Positions 21,451 through 31,843 of a stretch of 64,000 nt of DNA are shown here, one piece after another; the stretch's first letter is position 1; every line of letters starts with the position of its first letter. The translations under genes were made by a program, and so were the position numbers. The DNA lies in contig VFIW01000007.1 in NCBI GenBank assembly GCA_006386115.1, forward strand, positions 406,693-470,692. The letters run 5' to 3'. This stretch comes from Globisporangium splendens (Eukaryota; Oomycota; Peronosporomycetes; Pythiales; Pythiaceae). Below the pieces are notes generated by a model, which did not search any database, had not been told where the DNA came from, and saw only the letters and a program-made list of their open reading frames with translations.

Positions 21451-21911
21451 GTCGCTGGCTGTAGCTCCTGGAGAAGGAACCTGGAGAAGGAAGGAATGCT
21501 GGCAGAGGTACAACGCGCATGGTGGCCTCGTTTTGAAGTAAGTGACGTTGATCGTGAGAGGTTGACTGCAGTGTGCAACGGCGAGATCGTGTGGAATCCT
21601 AATAGTGTGGAGAATGTGAACTGTGGCAGTGCAAAAGGAAAGTTATAGTGGCGATAGTCGGAAGGTGTTGATAAAATAATCGCTCCCATCGAAATAAACG
21701 AATGGAGAATGAAAACAGTTTCGTCTGCATTTAAGCTGTGATTACCGCCGAGAGCAACGCGTTGGGATTTTCAAAAAACACAAAAGGTTTCATTTTTAAG
21801 GCAAAAACTCAATGATCCCAACGTGCCAAGCACGAAGGAAAACACGAGAGGCAAAAAAGACAACAACGACAGCAGCATTCGCTCTCTTCCCCAGCAGTGA
21901 ACACCTTGAAC
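21451..21911. other. Convergent intergenic region
   Basis: This stretch lies between the facing 3' ends of the CH-TBC gene and the exchanger gene. AT-rich motifs, including AATAAT and AAATAAACG near 21680-21705, may be polyadenylation signals. No gene was seen. Confidence 0.5.
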
Positions 21912-23708
21912 TTAGTCCATGCCGGCCACGTTCTCGAGAAGGTACACGAGCGCGATGGACGCAGGGTAGAGCGCGAACACGAGGAGCGCATCAAAGAGGC
22001 GCTGCGTCTTCTTGAGCGCGATGGCGCCGATCGCGAGCTCGACCAGCAGGATCGCGAGCGTCTCGGCCGAGAACTCCCAGACGAGACCGCCGCTCTTGAA
22101 GTACATGAGCGCCGCAAAGATGCCGAGGCAGAACGTGTTATTCATGCACGCGGCGCCAAGCAGCGCCGACACGGAGATCGAGATCGTCTTGGACGTCTTC
22201 TTGAGCGCGTAGTTGTACGACGCGATGAGTTCACTCGCGTTCGACGCCAGTGGCGCAACGACAAAGGACACGTAGAACGCCGGGATGCCCGTGCGCGCAC
22301 CGACCTCCGAGAGCACGTCAACCATCGGGTCCGAGAAGATGAGCACGAGCGCCGTACCGATGAACATCATGTACGCCGCGCGGATCTTGATCTTGCGCTG
22401 CTGCTCGGCGATCGACAGGTGCGCGAGGTCCTCCGGCATCTCCTCCTCTTCTTCTTCTTCGTCGTCGCCCGAGACGTCGATGTGGCGGTTCGACTCGACG
22501 TGGATGCGGTTCATCTCGATCTTGCGGTTCTGGGTCTCGAGCTCGTACTTGGCGATGAGGTACTTGAGCGTCGCCTCGACGAGCTCGTCGAACTCGATGA
22601 AGCCGCTCTTGTTCTTGTCGGCCTCCACGATCCACTTCTCGGCCTCCTCACGGGACACGACTTCGCCCAAGTCGCGGAAGAACACCTGCAGCTCGTCGGC
22701 GTCCATACGGCGGTCGCGGTTCGTGTCGTACACGTGGAAGAACGGACGGATGATGTCCTGCACGCGCTTGATCTGGCTGCGCGACGTGAGCGTCGTGTTC
22801 ACGTCCGGGGACTTCTTGCGGATCTGCGCCACTTCCTCGGCGAGCACGCCCGAAAGACTGATCTCGCCGCGGCGGATCGCTGCCACACGGACCTCGTCGA
22901 TCGCGTCGTCCGTGACCTGCGACGAGCGCTTGACGTTCCAGTAGAGGTACACGACGAACGCGAGCATGCACACGAGGAACGCGACAAACGCGAACGGCTT
23001 CTCCGAGGCCGCGACCTGCGCGTGGTCGATCGCCGAGTCGCGCTGCACCGTCCCCGTGTACTTGAGCGCTGGGATCTGCAGGATCAGGTAACTCAAGCTC
23101 GTCACGATCATCGTCTTGGCGTTCGTCGGGATCTCGTCAAAGAGCACGACGCCCGTGTGGAAGAGGTTGGCGTTGCCCGCAGGCGAGAGCTTGCTCCATC
23201 CCGGACCCGCACCCTTTGGACGCACGTAGTTGGCGCGGCCCTGCGAGTCCAGATTCACGCGACCGGCGTACACACTGAGCGCCCACGGAATCGTGAGCAG
23301 CATGATCGTCGAACCGGCGAGCGCACCGACGCCGACCGACATCTGCTCTTGCGCATCTGGTCCCATTCCCGAGAAGAGCACGATGGCGCCATCTGGCACG
23401 GCTCCCAGCACAGGCAGCACGACGCTGCCGACGATGCCCGCCATGGCCGGCACGAGCAGCAGCAGCTCACTGCCGTCCGAGATGAGGTTACTCGCGTTGA
23501 AGAGCACGAACGCGTACACGGCGCCGAGGAAGAGCACCTGCAGCAGCCCCGAGCCGTCCTGCGGCAGTTCCTTCGGGTCAATGAACATGCCCATGACTCT
23601 CGCGTCTTCTAGGTCTGGTTCGGGATCTTGGTCTCTTGGTCCACTTGCGCAGCACGCGGCGAATTCCCAACTGAGAGTCCCCAATCGCCAGGCGCAAATG
23701 CGCGCCAT
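21912..23708 (-). CDS. Na+/Ca2+ exchanger-like antiporter with central EF-hands
   Basis: A cation/Ca2+ exchanger of the CaCA superfamily, like plant NCL proteins. Two hydrophobic halves with about five membrane helices each flank a cytosolic loop. The first alpha repeat includes SDGSELLLLVP and GAVPDGAIVLFSG; the second includes VVAPLASNASELIAS. The loop holds two EF-hands, DTNRDRRMDADE and DKNKSGFIEFDE, then an acidic Glu run. It should move Ca2+ across the plasma membrane or an endomembrane, with Ca2+ sensing by the loop. The start is uncertain: ATG 23708 gives an odd, Cys-rich leader; ATG 23594 (MGMFIDPKEL) gives a clean short one. An overlapping frame upstream looks more protein-like and would join only through a one-base shift near 23640. 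Ends at TAA 21912-21914. Confidence 0.87.
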   Translation of the reverse strand: MARICAWRLGTLSWEFAACCASGPRDQDPEPDLEDARVMGMFIDPKELPQDGSGLLQVLFLGAVYAFVLFNASNLISDGSELLLLVPAMAGIVGSVVLPVLGAVPDGAIVLFSGMGPDAQEQMSVGVGALAGSTIMLLTIPWALSVYAGRVNLDSQGRANYVRPKGAGPGWSKLSPAGNANLFHTGVVLFDEIPTNAKTMIVTSLSYLILQIPALKYTGTVQRDSAIDHAQVAASEKPFAFVAFLVCMLAFVVYLYWNVKRSSQVTDDAIDEVRVAAIRRGEISLSGVLAEEVAQIRKKSPDVNTTLTSRSQIKRVQDIIRPFFHVYDTNRDRRMDADELQVFFRDLGEVVSREEAEKWIVEADKNKSGFIEFDELVEATLKYLIAKYELETQNRKIEMNRIHVESNRHIDVSGDDEEEEEEEMPEDLAHLSIAEQQRKIKIRAAYMMFIGTALVLIFSDPMVDVLSEVGARTGIPAFYVSFVVAPLASNASELIASYNYALKKTSKTISISVSALLGAACMNNTFCLGIFAALMYFKSGGLVWEFSAETLAILLVELAIGAIALKKTQRLFDALLVFALYPASIALVYLLENVAGMD

Positions 23709-25017
23709 CCTCCATGGGGAACTCCGCCAGTTGCATGAGTGGCGTCATGCTTGCAGTTGTGTTATGATACGAATTGGAACTGATGTCTGATTTATCGGCG
23801 TATCCGGAATTTGCAAGCGAGAAAGCTCTGCATCCGTAAATGCAGGGTTCAGAGTATACTTGCGTGGCTTGTGGATGGATACGTTGAAAGGTCAGCTGCC
23901 AGTCATGTATGAGGTGGCAGGAGTGTTGGACAGTATGTGCACAAGAGGCTTCCAATTCGCTGTTTGGTGCCGTTGGCAGTTGGCTGCTGCTGGTGCTGTG
24001 AACGCAGAAATAAGCACAGCAGAAAGAGGAAAAATTAACGATGGACACGCGCGAACCCACCCACTGGTGCTCGTGCAATACGCCTGGTTTAAGCAACAAG
24101 ACGAGGCATGGCATAAAGGCTCGCAACAAACCACAGTGGAGGGATCCATGTGGCCTTTCTATGTGCACCATATCCTCGATCTTTTTGCTTGGGGTTTGTT
24201 GGGTTTGCTGGCTACCAAAGCGCGTGATGAAAGCCACGGAGCGTTTGATTGGCGTGAACTGATTTATTTGTTTTTGGCTTCGGCGCGCGTGTTGAGGCGA
24301 CACAGTGGCGCCACGCGCTGTTTACGTCTCTGCGACACCAGCCCGTGCTCGACTGTGCTGTTGATTTGCACTGTAGGCTGCAATTCATGTGTGACCACTG
24401 CCCACGCTCAGTGTCCAATTTGCCAGGTGAACGGCTCAAGTGCGTCGCTATTCATGCGTTATGGCAGCACTTCGCTGCGTTATTGTGTGTACCAGGGCAA
24501 CAAGCACAGTGAGCTCTCCTTTTGAGGTTAGAGCTGCTCGTTTCGACTAAGCGGGCGATGGGAAGTGAGACACTTCAAGGCGGCTTAGTCGATATCGTAG
24601 GTCGTCACATGCGCTTTAGGCGAAAGAGTGAGGCGGGGCTCTCGTATCGACTAATGCGCATTGCAAGCGTCGCATGTGGTGTGCTTTTAGTGACTGCAGG
24701 CAAACTGCTGCTGCTGTGCGCAAAGCAAGTTGGGGTCGAAAATGAGCCGATGAGAACATGGTGACAAATGTGGGTGAACAAAGGGAAAGACAGGAGCTCT
24801 CTGTTGGGGTCAGAGAGTGATGCGTTCTGCAAAAAATCCAGCCGTATCATGTATACACGATGTATACTTGAAGAAGTATACATGAAATTAACTGCGGATA
24901 ATGTACTTGATCTGCAATCTGTCACCGTTCGGATCACCGACGTTTTTATTGGCTGATACGATTTTGATTTTCATTGGCTGAAAATGTAAATTTTGTTGTA
25001 TATTACTGGATGAAATA
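23709..25017. other. Intergenic region upstream of the exchanger; no confident gene
   Basis: About 1.3 kb. A 221-codon open frame (23860-24525, +) begins at TTG and has no recognisable domain or family features; I do not call it a gene. The exchanger promoter should lie at the left. A short palindrome-rich segment is at 24847-24885. Confidence 0.4.
24847..24885. repeat. Short inverted repeat with three GTATAC palindromes
   Basis: TCATGTATAC (24847-24856) is inverted as GTATACATGA (24876-24885), with another GTATAC between. It could form a hairpin or bind a dimeric factor. No function is assigned. Confidence 0.5.
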
Positions 25018-25726
25018 ATGGTGGAGGAAGGGGGTGTGTCGAAGAAAACACCATTTGCAGCATCGAGAGAACGAACCAACATCATGGAGGCTCTCGCAGA
25101 TACTAGCGTGAAGTCCACGGACGTGAAGACAGAGCAGCAGCTCTACACTGCAGCGAGCCACTTTAACGCATTCTTGCGATCCCATGGTGACCTTAGTGTG
25201 TCCAGTAGCACAATGCATTCAATTGGGCATGCGTGCATAACGGCTGAGCTTATGGGGCGATTCGGGACGTATCTCTTCATGAACGCGAAAAAACTGAATG
25301 CTACTCACTCCTACATGTCTCAAGCCATTCTTTGCGCGTAAATGGCAAGGGTCGGCCCTGTGGTAGCCGGCTGGCTTGACAGTGACCACGGAGGGATACT
25401 TCCCTCTCCAGCAACAATACCGAGCAAAGATCGCCCTCTTTTCCGCGCATTGACGCCAGAGCTCTTTAAGAGCTATCTGAATATCTACGAGAGAGCCATG
25501 TTGGACGTTTTGGCTGCAAGTCTCATCATGCATTACAGCGCGGTGATTGCGTCATGGGAAACGACATGCGGGATTGGAGAATCTCTGGCCGCGTCAACAA
25601 TGAATGCAGGCTTGGTTCGTGTGAGCGGAGAGACCTCAACTCTTGTTGAGTGGTCAAAGTGGTTCATGAGCAGTGGCTACTAGATTATCTGCTGTGGCTG
25701 AGAGGGAGGAATATCTCAACGGGATC
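25018..25726 (+). pseudogene. Left half of an ORF split by the retrotransposon island; possibly Crypton-like recombinase remnant
   Basis: An open frame from ATG 25018 with an in-frame TAA at 25339-25341 and a frame change near 25673-25683. The final frame runs straight into the target duplication GGATC (25722-25726). On the far side of the island the same frame continues at 49966. The text (HFNAFLRSHGDLS, LMGRFGTYLFMNAKKLN, then ALTPELFKSYLNIYERAM) faintly recalls oomycete Crypton tyrosine-recombinase proteins, whose N-terminal and tail parts flank the catalytic core. No catalytic core is visible here. It was probably already a decayed or rearranged mobile-element ORF before the insertion. 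The interruption is certain; the identity is weak. Confidence 0.5.
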
Positions 25727-25852
25727 TGTAACGGGGCTTCCCGCCACACGCCCTCACGTGCGTACACTAAGTACGCACGACCCTCTTTCTCAAGTGCACG
25801 GTGTGTACTTCAGCTGAGTCCGCACTGCAGGTGGGTGCTAACCCCTCTTCTG
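25727..25852 (+). repeat. Element A 5' LTR, first part
   Basis: The first 126 bases of the LTR, matching 49467 onward. It contains the inverted repeat CGTGCGTAC/GTACGCACG at 25757-25779. It is cut by element B, and the last five bases (TTCTG) are the target duplicated by B. Confidence 0.93.
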
Positions 25853-26503
25853 TGTAAGAGGGCGCTGTTCCAAACAGTCCCTCAAACACGGCACACACGC
25901 TTGTGCCAGAGGAAGCGATCTCCCGACTTGGAGGGAGGAACGAAGACTTGAGTACTTGGAGGAAAATTTGCAACTGAATTAAAGATGGTTATGGTTCCTG
26001 TCGCTACTTACAAATGAACCCCAAGGGCTCCTAGAGGTTTTATAACTAAAACCTAAATATACACAATAAAACCTATGAATCTGATATATAAAACCTTGGG
26101 TACACTGAGGTTGAACCTACGGGATCTTCTAGAAGCTTGAACTTCAAGTCTTATTTAAAATCCCTGCAAAGTGATTGGCTCGCGCCACTCACTTCAGGCG
26201 GCAGAGACACGTCGGTCTCGTCGCCAGCCCAGTTTCCCAAACAGGAACCATCACTCAGTACTTGATTAGTACATGGATGTCATTGCTCAGTACTCATTAG
26301 TACATGAGAACAACATTCTGCACTGATCAGCACAGAGAACACTCGTGACGTCATCGAATGACGTCACACGTGCATGTGGGGACTGTATTACCGTAATCCC
26401 TTTGTTATTTGTGTCTACACAATGCACGCTGAAGGTGGTGTGTGACACACTAGATCTGGGAACAGATCCACCTTCATGTAATGGCTGGTTATGGCCCATT
26501 ACA
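25853..26503 (-). repeat. Element B 3' LTR
   Basis: 651 bp, paired with 32853-33501. It contains repeated AGTACT/ATTAGTAC half-palindromes and two TGACGTCA palindromes. TATATAAAA near 26086 on the plus strand could be a TATA-like element. Confidence 0.95.
26346..26366. promoter_or_regulatory. Pair of TGACGTCA (CRE/bZIP-type) palindromes in the LTR of B
   Basis: TGACGTCA occurs at 26346-26353 and 26359-26366, and again in the partner LTR near 33346-33365. This is the ideal full site for CREB/ATF-type bZIP factors. Being palindromic, it could drive transcription in either direction. Binding is inferred from the motif alone. Confidence 0.45.
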
Positions 26504-26517
26504 TCATCCCCTCCTTA
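26504..26517 (-). other. Element B polypurine tract
   Basis: On the minus strand AAGGAGGGGATGA directly precedes the 3' LTR. This is the expected plus-strand primer for reverse transcription. Confidence 0.7.
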
Positions 26518-26560
26518 AAGTCACAAGTACCTTGCGTACTTTTGCAGACCTTTCGGAGCA

Positions 26561-26576
26561 GTTCACTTTGCAATTG
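26561..26576 (+). promoter_or_regulatory. Oomycete Inr-FPR core promoter before the antisense ORF of B
   Basis: GTTCACTTTGCAATTG matches the oomycete 16-base core promoter GCTCATTYYNCAWTTT at 13 of 16 positions. It sits inside the element, 58 bases from the LTR edge, and ends three bases before the ATG of the antisense ORF (26580). That would give a very short 5' leader. Confidence 0.55.
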
Positions 26577-26579
26577 GCA

Positions 26580-27647
26580 ATGAAGCGACCAAGTGACCAA
26601 GTGAACCGTGAAGAACGTCCGTCGTCCAAGCGACAGCAGACAGCTCCAGAACTCTTCGACATTTCTCCCATTCTAAAGAAGAAGGGGGAGCTCGAGTTCT
26701 ACAAGGAGCGGTTCTTCAGTTGGCGTCGGATCAACGATCGCGATGATCCGAACCAACACATCGCAGCCCAGAGAGACTCATGGCGAACATTCGTTCGTCT
26801 TGAGAACGAGAACAAGATGGAGCGTCTTCTTCGTCGTGGCAATGCTCGTGCCGAAAGAAGAACTCCCGCTGACGACAGAGCGAATCCTAGCTCTGGTCGT
26901 CGTAGTGTCACCCCTGGCGACGCTACAAGCAGTTCTCATAGCTGCGGACCACGTCGGGAACATCAGACTCCAATGTCTGACGAGGTTCCCACGTGTCCGA
27001 GCTCGGTGGATATCCACGCCACCGAACTCTGTAGAAGCGTTGATGGTTCAACTGCTTCTTTCCTCGACGATGAGTCGGTCGATCTTCATGATCGACAATC
27101 GACTCAACCACCCAGCGATGCTCTCCCTGAGAGTCTAACAACGGGGGTGGGACTGAACGAGAAAACGATTGAGCGACTCTGGAAGTGGAAGAGTGCTCAT
27201 CGTGGGCAAATCGAGGCTTTGCAGCATCGTTGTTCGACGCTTGAGGAACGCTGCGAGAGTCTCGAGAACCTTGTCGCCGATCATGAGTCGAAGATCGACG
27301 ATCTGACAGAAGGTTCTGCCCAGTGTTCGACTTTGGAGTCCCGTTTCGAGGAACGGTTCCAACAGGTTCAGGACGAACTTGTTCGACTCCGGAAGAACGA
27401 GAAGTCTCGTGAGTTGGCTCACGATCGCCTGTTGCGCTCTGTGGAAGAGGCAGGTTCGGCTCTCGAGGTACTTCGTGGTGAGTACCATTCTCGTCTTCAA
27501 GCGCTGGAGGCAGTGAAGGACCAATCCTTCGACGTCCTGCAACTCCTGTACGCCGAGAAGAATCTCCAGAGCGATGAGCTGTTTGCTCTTCGCAATCAAG
27601 TGGAGAAGCTTCACGATCAGCTCGATCGTTTGTGGAAGATCTCGTAG
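26580..27647 (+). CDS. Antisense coiled-coil ORF of element B (355 aa)
   Basis: This intact frame runs opposite to gag-pol. It starts just inside the 3' LTR and its last 725 bases overlap the end of pol, including the chromodomain. The N-terminus is basic (MKRPSDQVNREERPSSKRQQ), suggesting nuclear or nucleic-acid contact. The middle is Ser/Arg-rich. From about residue 215 to the end there is a continuous coiled coil (for example IEALQHRCSTLEERCESLEN). Its first codon bases face first codon bases of pol. It resembles nothing I can name. It could be an accessory or regulatory protein, as proposed for antisense ORFs of some plant elements; that role is inference. Confidence 0.6.
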   Translation: MKRPSDQVNREERPSSKRQQTAPELFDISPILKKKGELEFYKERFFSWRRINDRDDPNQHIAAQRDSWRTFVRLENENKMERLLRRGNARAERRTPADDRANPSSGRRSVTPGDATSSSHSCGPRREHQTPMSDEVPTCPSSVDIHATELCRSVDGSTASFLDDESVDLHDRQSTQPPSDALPESLTTGVGLNEKTIERLWKWKSAHRGQIEALQHRCSTLEERCESLENLVADHESKIDDLTEGSAQCSTLESRFEERFQQVQDELVRLRKNEKSRELAHDRLLRSVEEAGSALEVLRGEYHSRLQALEAVKDQSFDVLQLLYAEKNLQSDELFALRNQVEKLHDQLDRLWKIS

Positions 27648-30600
27648 GATCCGCAGATCCACTTGGAAGGTAAGGCTTTAGTCTACCCACATAAAATGTT
27701 GGGTGTAGACGCATGCGTGTAGGTATGTCTAGCGTGTAGGCATCACCATTGCATTTCACTACCTTGAGCGGTCCGATGAACCTTGGCAGAAGCTTCGAGC
27801 TTCCCAAGTTGGACACTGCATGTTCAGGCAGGTTCGCCGTGCTAAGCAATACAAGATCATTGATCTTATACACTTGCTTGTTCTTCCTTCCGCTCTTGTC
27901 TGCTTGTTCCTTTTGCAGATCCTGAGCCTTCGCGATTGCGTCTCGAACAAACCTCACAACGGCTTGTCTCCTCACGATAAAGTCATCGACTTGCTGCTCT
28001 TCACGACTTGTTAGGTCGTCGAGGGGTTTCATCGAGTCAAAATTGGCTTTCAACTCGGAAGCAGCATTCAGGTCGTAAGACGACTTCGGCTTGTTTCTGT
28101 GAGCCGGAGTCCCTCCCCCACTTAAGGTAGAGACCTCACCCATTATGGAAGCAGGCACTCGAGGGTGAATGCCATAGTTCACATAAAATGGAGAGTGACC
28201 TGTCGAGACATGCGTGGAGTTGTTCAACGCAAACTCGGCAGGAGGGAGATAGTCGCTCCACTCTTTGAAAGACGTTGCGTAGCTGCGCAACACGTCTTCG
28301 AGGACGCGATTCACTCGCTCTGTTTGACCGTCCGTTTCAGGGTGTGCCGCTGTTGACATGGACAACTTGGTGTCCAGAAGTCCAAACAGTGCACGCCAGA
28401 ACTTGGACGTGAAACGGGTGTCACGGTCAGACACGATCTCGACTGGTAGTCCGTGTAGACGGAATACGACGTCTACAAAGACCTTGGCAGTCTTCTCAGC
28501 AGAGATCTTGTCCGAAACAGGCGCAAGATGAACCATCTTGCTGAATCGGTCCACAAACACAAGGATGCCATTGCGTCCATGTGTGTCTCTTGGAAGTCCG
28601 AATATGAAATCCATACTCACAGACTTCCAACTGTCCGATGGGACAGCCAATGAACGAAGTGGTGCCTGCGTGGAACCAGAGGGTTTCACTCGTTGGCAGA
28701 CCTCGCAAGTCCTCACATACTTGCGCACCCACTTGTACATGTGTGGCCAGTAGTAATCCCGGGAAAGACTGAGAAACGTTTTCTCACGTCCGAGATGGCC
28801 ACCCGAAGGACTGTCATGGTACTCATACAAGAGTCGATGACGCAGACCTTCGTCGTTGGGAACAACAACCCTTGCTGTATCCCCTTGTTCGACCGCATAG
28901 TACAACAACCCATTGTGTACTCGGAAGCGGTGAACTCGCGATCTTGTGCGCGACGGAAGACCTTGCAGTGCTTTGTCGGAAGGGTCCTTGAAGTACTTCA
29001 ACAAGTCTTGACATGTTTCGTCAGACTTGTACCCTTCGATGATCTCTTCTCGCACTGTAGTCGCAGCTTGCACCGCGATCGCTTGAACATCTTTACAGAG
29101 TCGACACGCTCCGTCCGTGCCTTCACTCTTGGTCTTCGGATCGTAATCCGGACGTCTTGACAGCGCATCGGCTAAGATGTTCGTCTTGCCTGGCTTGTAG
29201 TGTACAACAAAGTTGTACTCTGCAAAGAAGGAGAACCATCTCGCCATTCTTTGCGACAAATGAGGAGTCTTCACTGCCGTACGCAGAGATGCGTGATCAG
29301 TGTAGATAGCAAAGCGCTCCTCGCCAAGCAGATACACACGGAACTTGACCAAAGAATACTTCATCGCCAGAAGTTCCTTGTCGTGAACTGGGTAGTTCCG
29401 TTCTGCGGGTCGGAGTTGTCGTGACTGATACGACACAACTCGCTCGTGACCCTCGTCATCGTGTTGCATTAAGGCGCAACCGATGGCATAGTCGCTCGCA
29501 CCACAGACGACGTGGAACGGCTTGTCGTGGCTTGGCAGAGCCAACACAGGAGCTTCTCGAAGACTCCTCTTGACTTCTTCGAACGCCGTCTGATGGTCTT
29601 TCGACCACTTCCACTCAACGTCTTTCTTCAAGAGCTGTGTGAGGGGTTGCACCAACGCTGCATAATTGCGCGTGTACTTGTGCAAGTAGTTGGCTAGACC
29701 CAACCATTGTCGTAGCTGTTTGACGTTCTTTGGCACTGGCCAATCGTCAATAGCTTTGACCTTCTCCGGATCGACTCGAACACCGCTCTTGCCCACAAAA
29801 CAACCGAGAACAGGGATCTCGGGGGCAAAGAACATGCACTTCTTCAAGTTTGCGTAGAGTTTGTTCTCACGCATGACCTGGAAAACTTGACGAAGATGAT
29901 CGAGATGAACATCGACATCTTTTCCCATTCGTGGTCTTACTATGAACGAAAATGTCGTCAAAGTAACTTGGTGCAAATGTTCGCAGAGGACGAAGAACGT
30001 TCGTGACCATTCGATTGAAGGTCGCAGGAGCATTCTTCAGTCCCTGTGGCATCACTAACCATTCCCACAGCATACCACTCGGGGTACTCACTGCGGTCAA
30101 CGGAACATCGTCTTCGCGCATTCGAATCTGATAGAACCCATCTTTCAGATCGATAGCACTGAAGACGGTGCTGCCAACCATTCCATCAAGGATCATGTCC
30201 TTGCGTGGAACCGGAGTCTGTGCCGGAATTGTCGCGTCGTTCAGCTTGTTGAAAGCGTGGACAATGCGCCAACCTCCAGTTGCCTTCTTCACACAGAAAG
30301 TGGGGCTGCAATGCGGAGACTTGCTCTCCCGCACATGACCAGCCTTAGCACGTTGTGCAAAGAACTCGTCGATCGCCTCGACTTGTTCCTTTGGCAACGG
30401 CCACTGTCTTGTGATGCAGTACTTCGTGCCAGGAAGTACATCAATCTCATGACGAATGCCTCTGTCGAATGGCAATTCGTCCGGCACCTTGTCAGGGAAA
30501 ATGTCTTCATATTCCCTGGCAAGCGCATACACGGGGTTCTTCTTGAGGGCGTCCCACGACTGCTCCTCGAGCCTCTCCTTCCGTGTCTTTTCGTCCAACA

Positions 30601-31843
30601 CATCTGCATCCGCACTTGATGCTGTGTTGACGAAACCTTCGTCGACTATTTCGACGATCGCACACACCTGCGCAATGTCGCCTCTCGCTAGGCTGCGCTC
30701 CAGTGTCTTCTTGCTCATTGATGGCAAGGAAATCAACTCTTGGACTGATCTTGGAGGATTTTCAATCTTCACGTGACGGATTACATCCACGTCACCTTCT
30801 TCATTGTAGACCGCGATATTCACAAACTCGTTTGGAGTGTCTTGTGCTTGGACACTCCCTTCGTCATCACCACTTGCACCTTGATCAGGGATACTCAAAA
30901 CTCTTGGCGAAACACTTCTCTTGCTGGTCTTCTTGTCTTGGGAAGGGTGTCTGTTCCTCTTCCATTCACTCTTGTCAACGCCATCGCGAACCTTCTCGTC
31001 GTTGATGGCAAAGGAGACAGTCTTTTTCTGGCGCCTGACTGCTCCACCTCCGTTCGTCGTCTTCAAAATGGGTACCGCTTGTGAACATGGGGGGCCATCG
31101 CACACCGCAATATCACAAGGGCCATCTGGGATCTCTTCCACAGATGTGTACACCCACACCACTTCATCCGTTGTTGTGCAGCACAAGTCAACATCTCGTG
31201 ACTTGCCAACGGAGATCTTCATATTCATCCAGTCAATGCTAGGTTGGTAACGCTTCAACCACGGCATTCCCAGGATGATGTCAAACTTGTCATCGAGGTC
31301 GAGTAAAATGAACTCGTCTTCACCTCGGAAATCTTCACACTTGATTGCCAAGCGCACCACGCGCTTCGGCATCTTCACAGTTGACCCATTTGCCAACCGG
31401 ACAATCATTGTCTTCTCTTCATTCGCATCAGGCACGAAGACACCATGCCTGACGATCACTTCATTTCGAACAAAGTTGTTCGACGCACCAGTGTCAACCA
31501 AAGCTCGTAGAGGCGTTGCAATACCGTCTACATGAACTCTGTGAACGATCAAACTTGACGTTTGACTGACACTCTTCTCACTCATAGTGGAAACTGCATG
31601 TGCTTGATGTACATAGGGGCCAGAGTCCTGTGTCTCCACAACGTCCACAGTCCTCTTTTCCGGGCCAGTAGGAGGCCCCGCCCCTACTGTCCATTCCCGT
31701 TTTTTGGCCCAGGTGACCGCTCGAACCGACGACCGTAAGAACGATCGTGGTTGTTCGAACGAGCACCTTGTGTCGTTTGCCGACTCGGCAAAGACACCTT
31801 GCAGTTCCGAGCAATATGACCCGGCTTCCCGCAACGGAAACAC
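26923..31843 (-). pseudogene. Element B pol: protease, RT, RNase H, integrase, chromodomain (one frameshift)
   Basis: Pol overlaps the end of gag by 160 bases in the -1 frame. Protease has ALVDTGASNNFV. RT has PSYFDDIFVHS. A one-base shift near 29930-29945, just after the RT catalytic motif, moves to the frame carrying RT thumb, RNase H, the integrase zinc finger (H-H-C-C in YEYHDSPSGGHLG...CEVCQ), and a DDE core with the D, D and E motifs MDFIFGLP, VSDRDTRF and HPETDGQTERVN. The C-terminal chromodomain (near 26930-27120) includes YRVRWRGYPPSSDTWEP. In RNase H the usual catalytic Asp is Gly (VVCGASDYAIG; A and C have VVCDAS). The chromodomain probably steers integration to marked chromatin, as known for chromoviruses. 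Confidence 0.9.

Noticed and set aside
21897..23612. 571-codon plus-strand ORF opposite the exchanger
   Set aside because: Arg/Glu/His/Leu-rich shadow text typical of the reverse of membrane helices; no features of its own.
23860..24525. 221-codon plus-strand ORF as a gene
   Set aside because: It starts at TTG, has no recognisable domain, contains frequent Cys/Trp as in non-coding translation, and lies in the promoter region of the exchanger.
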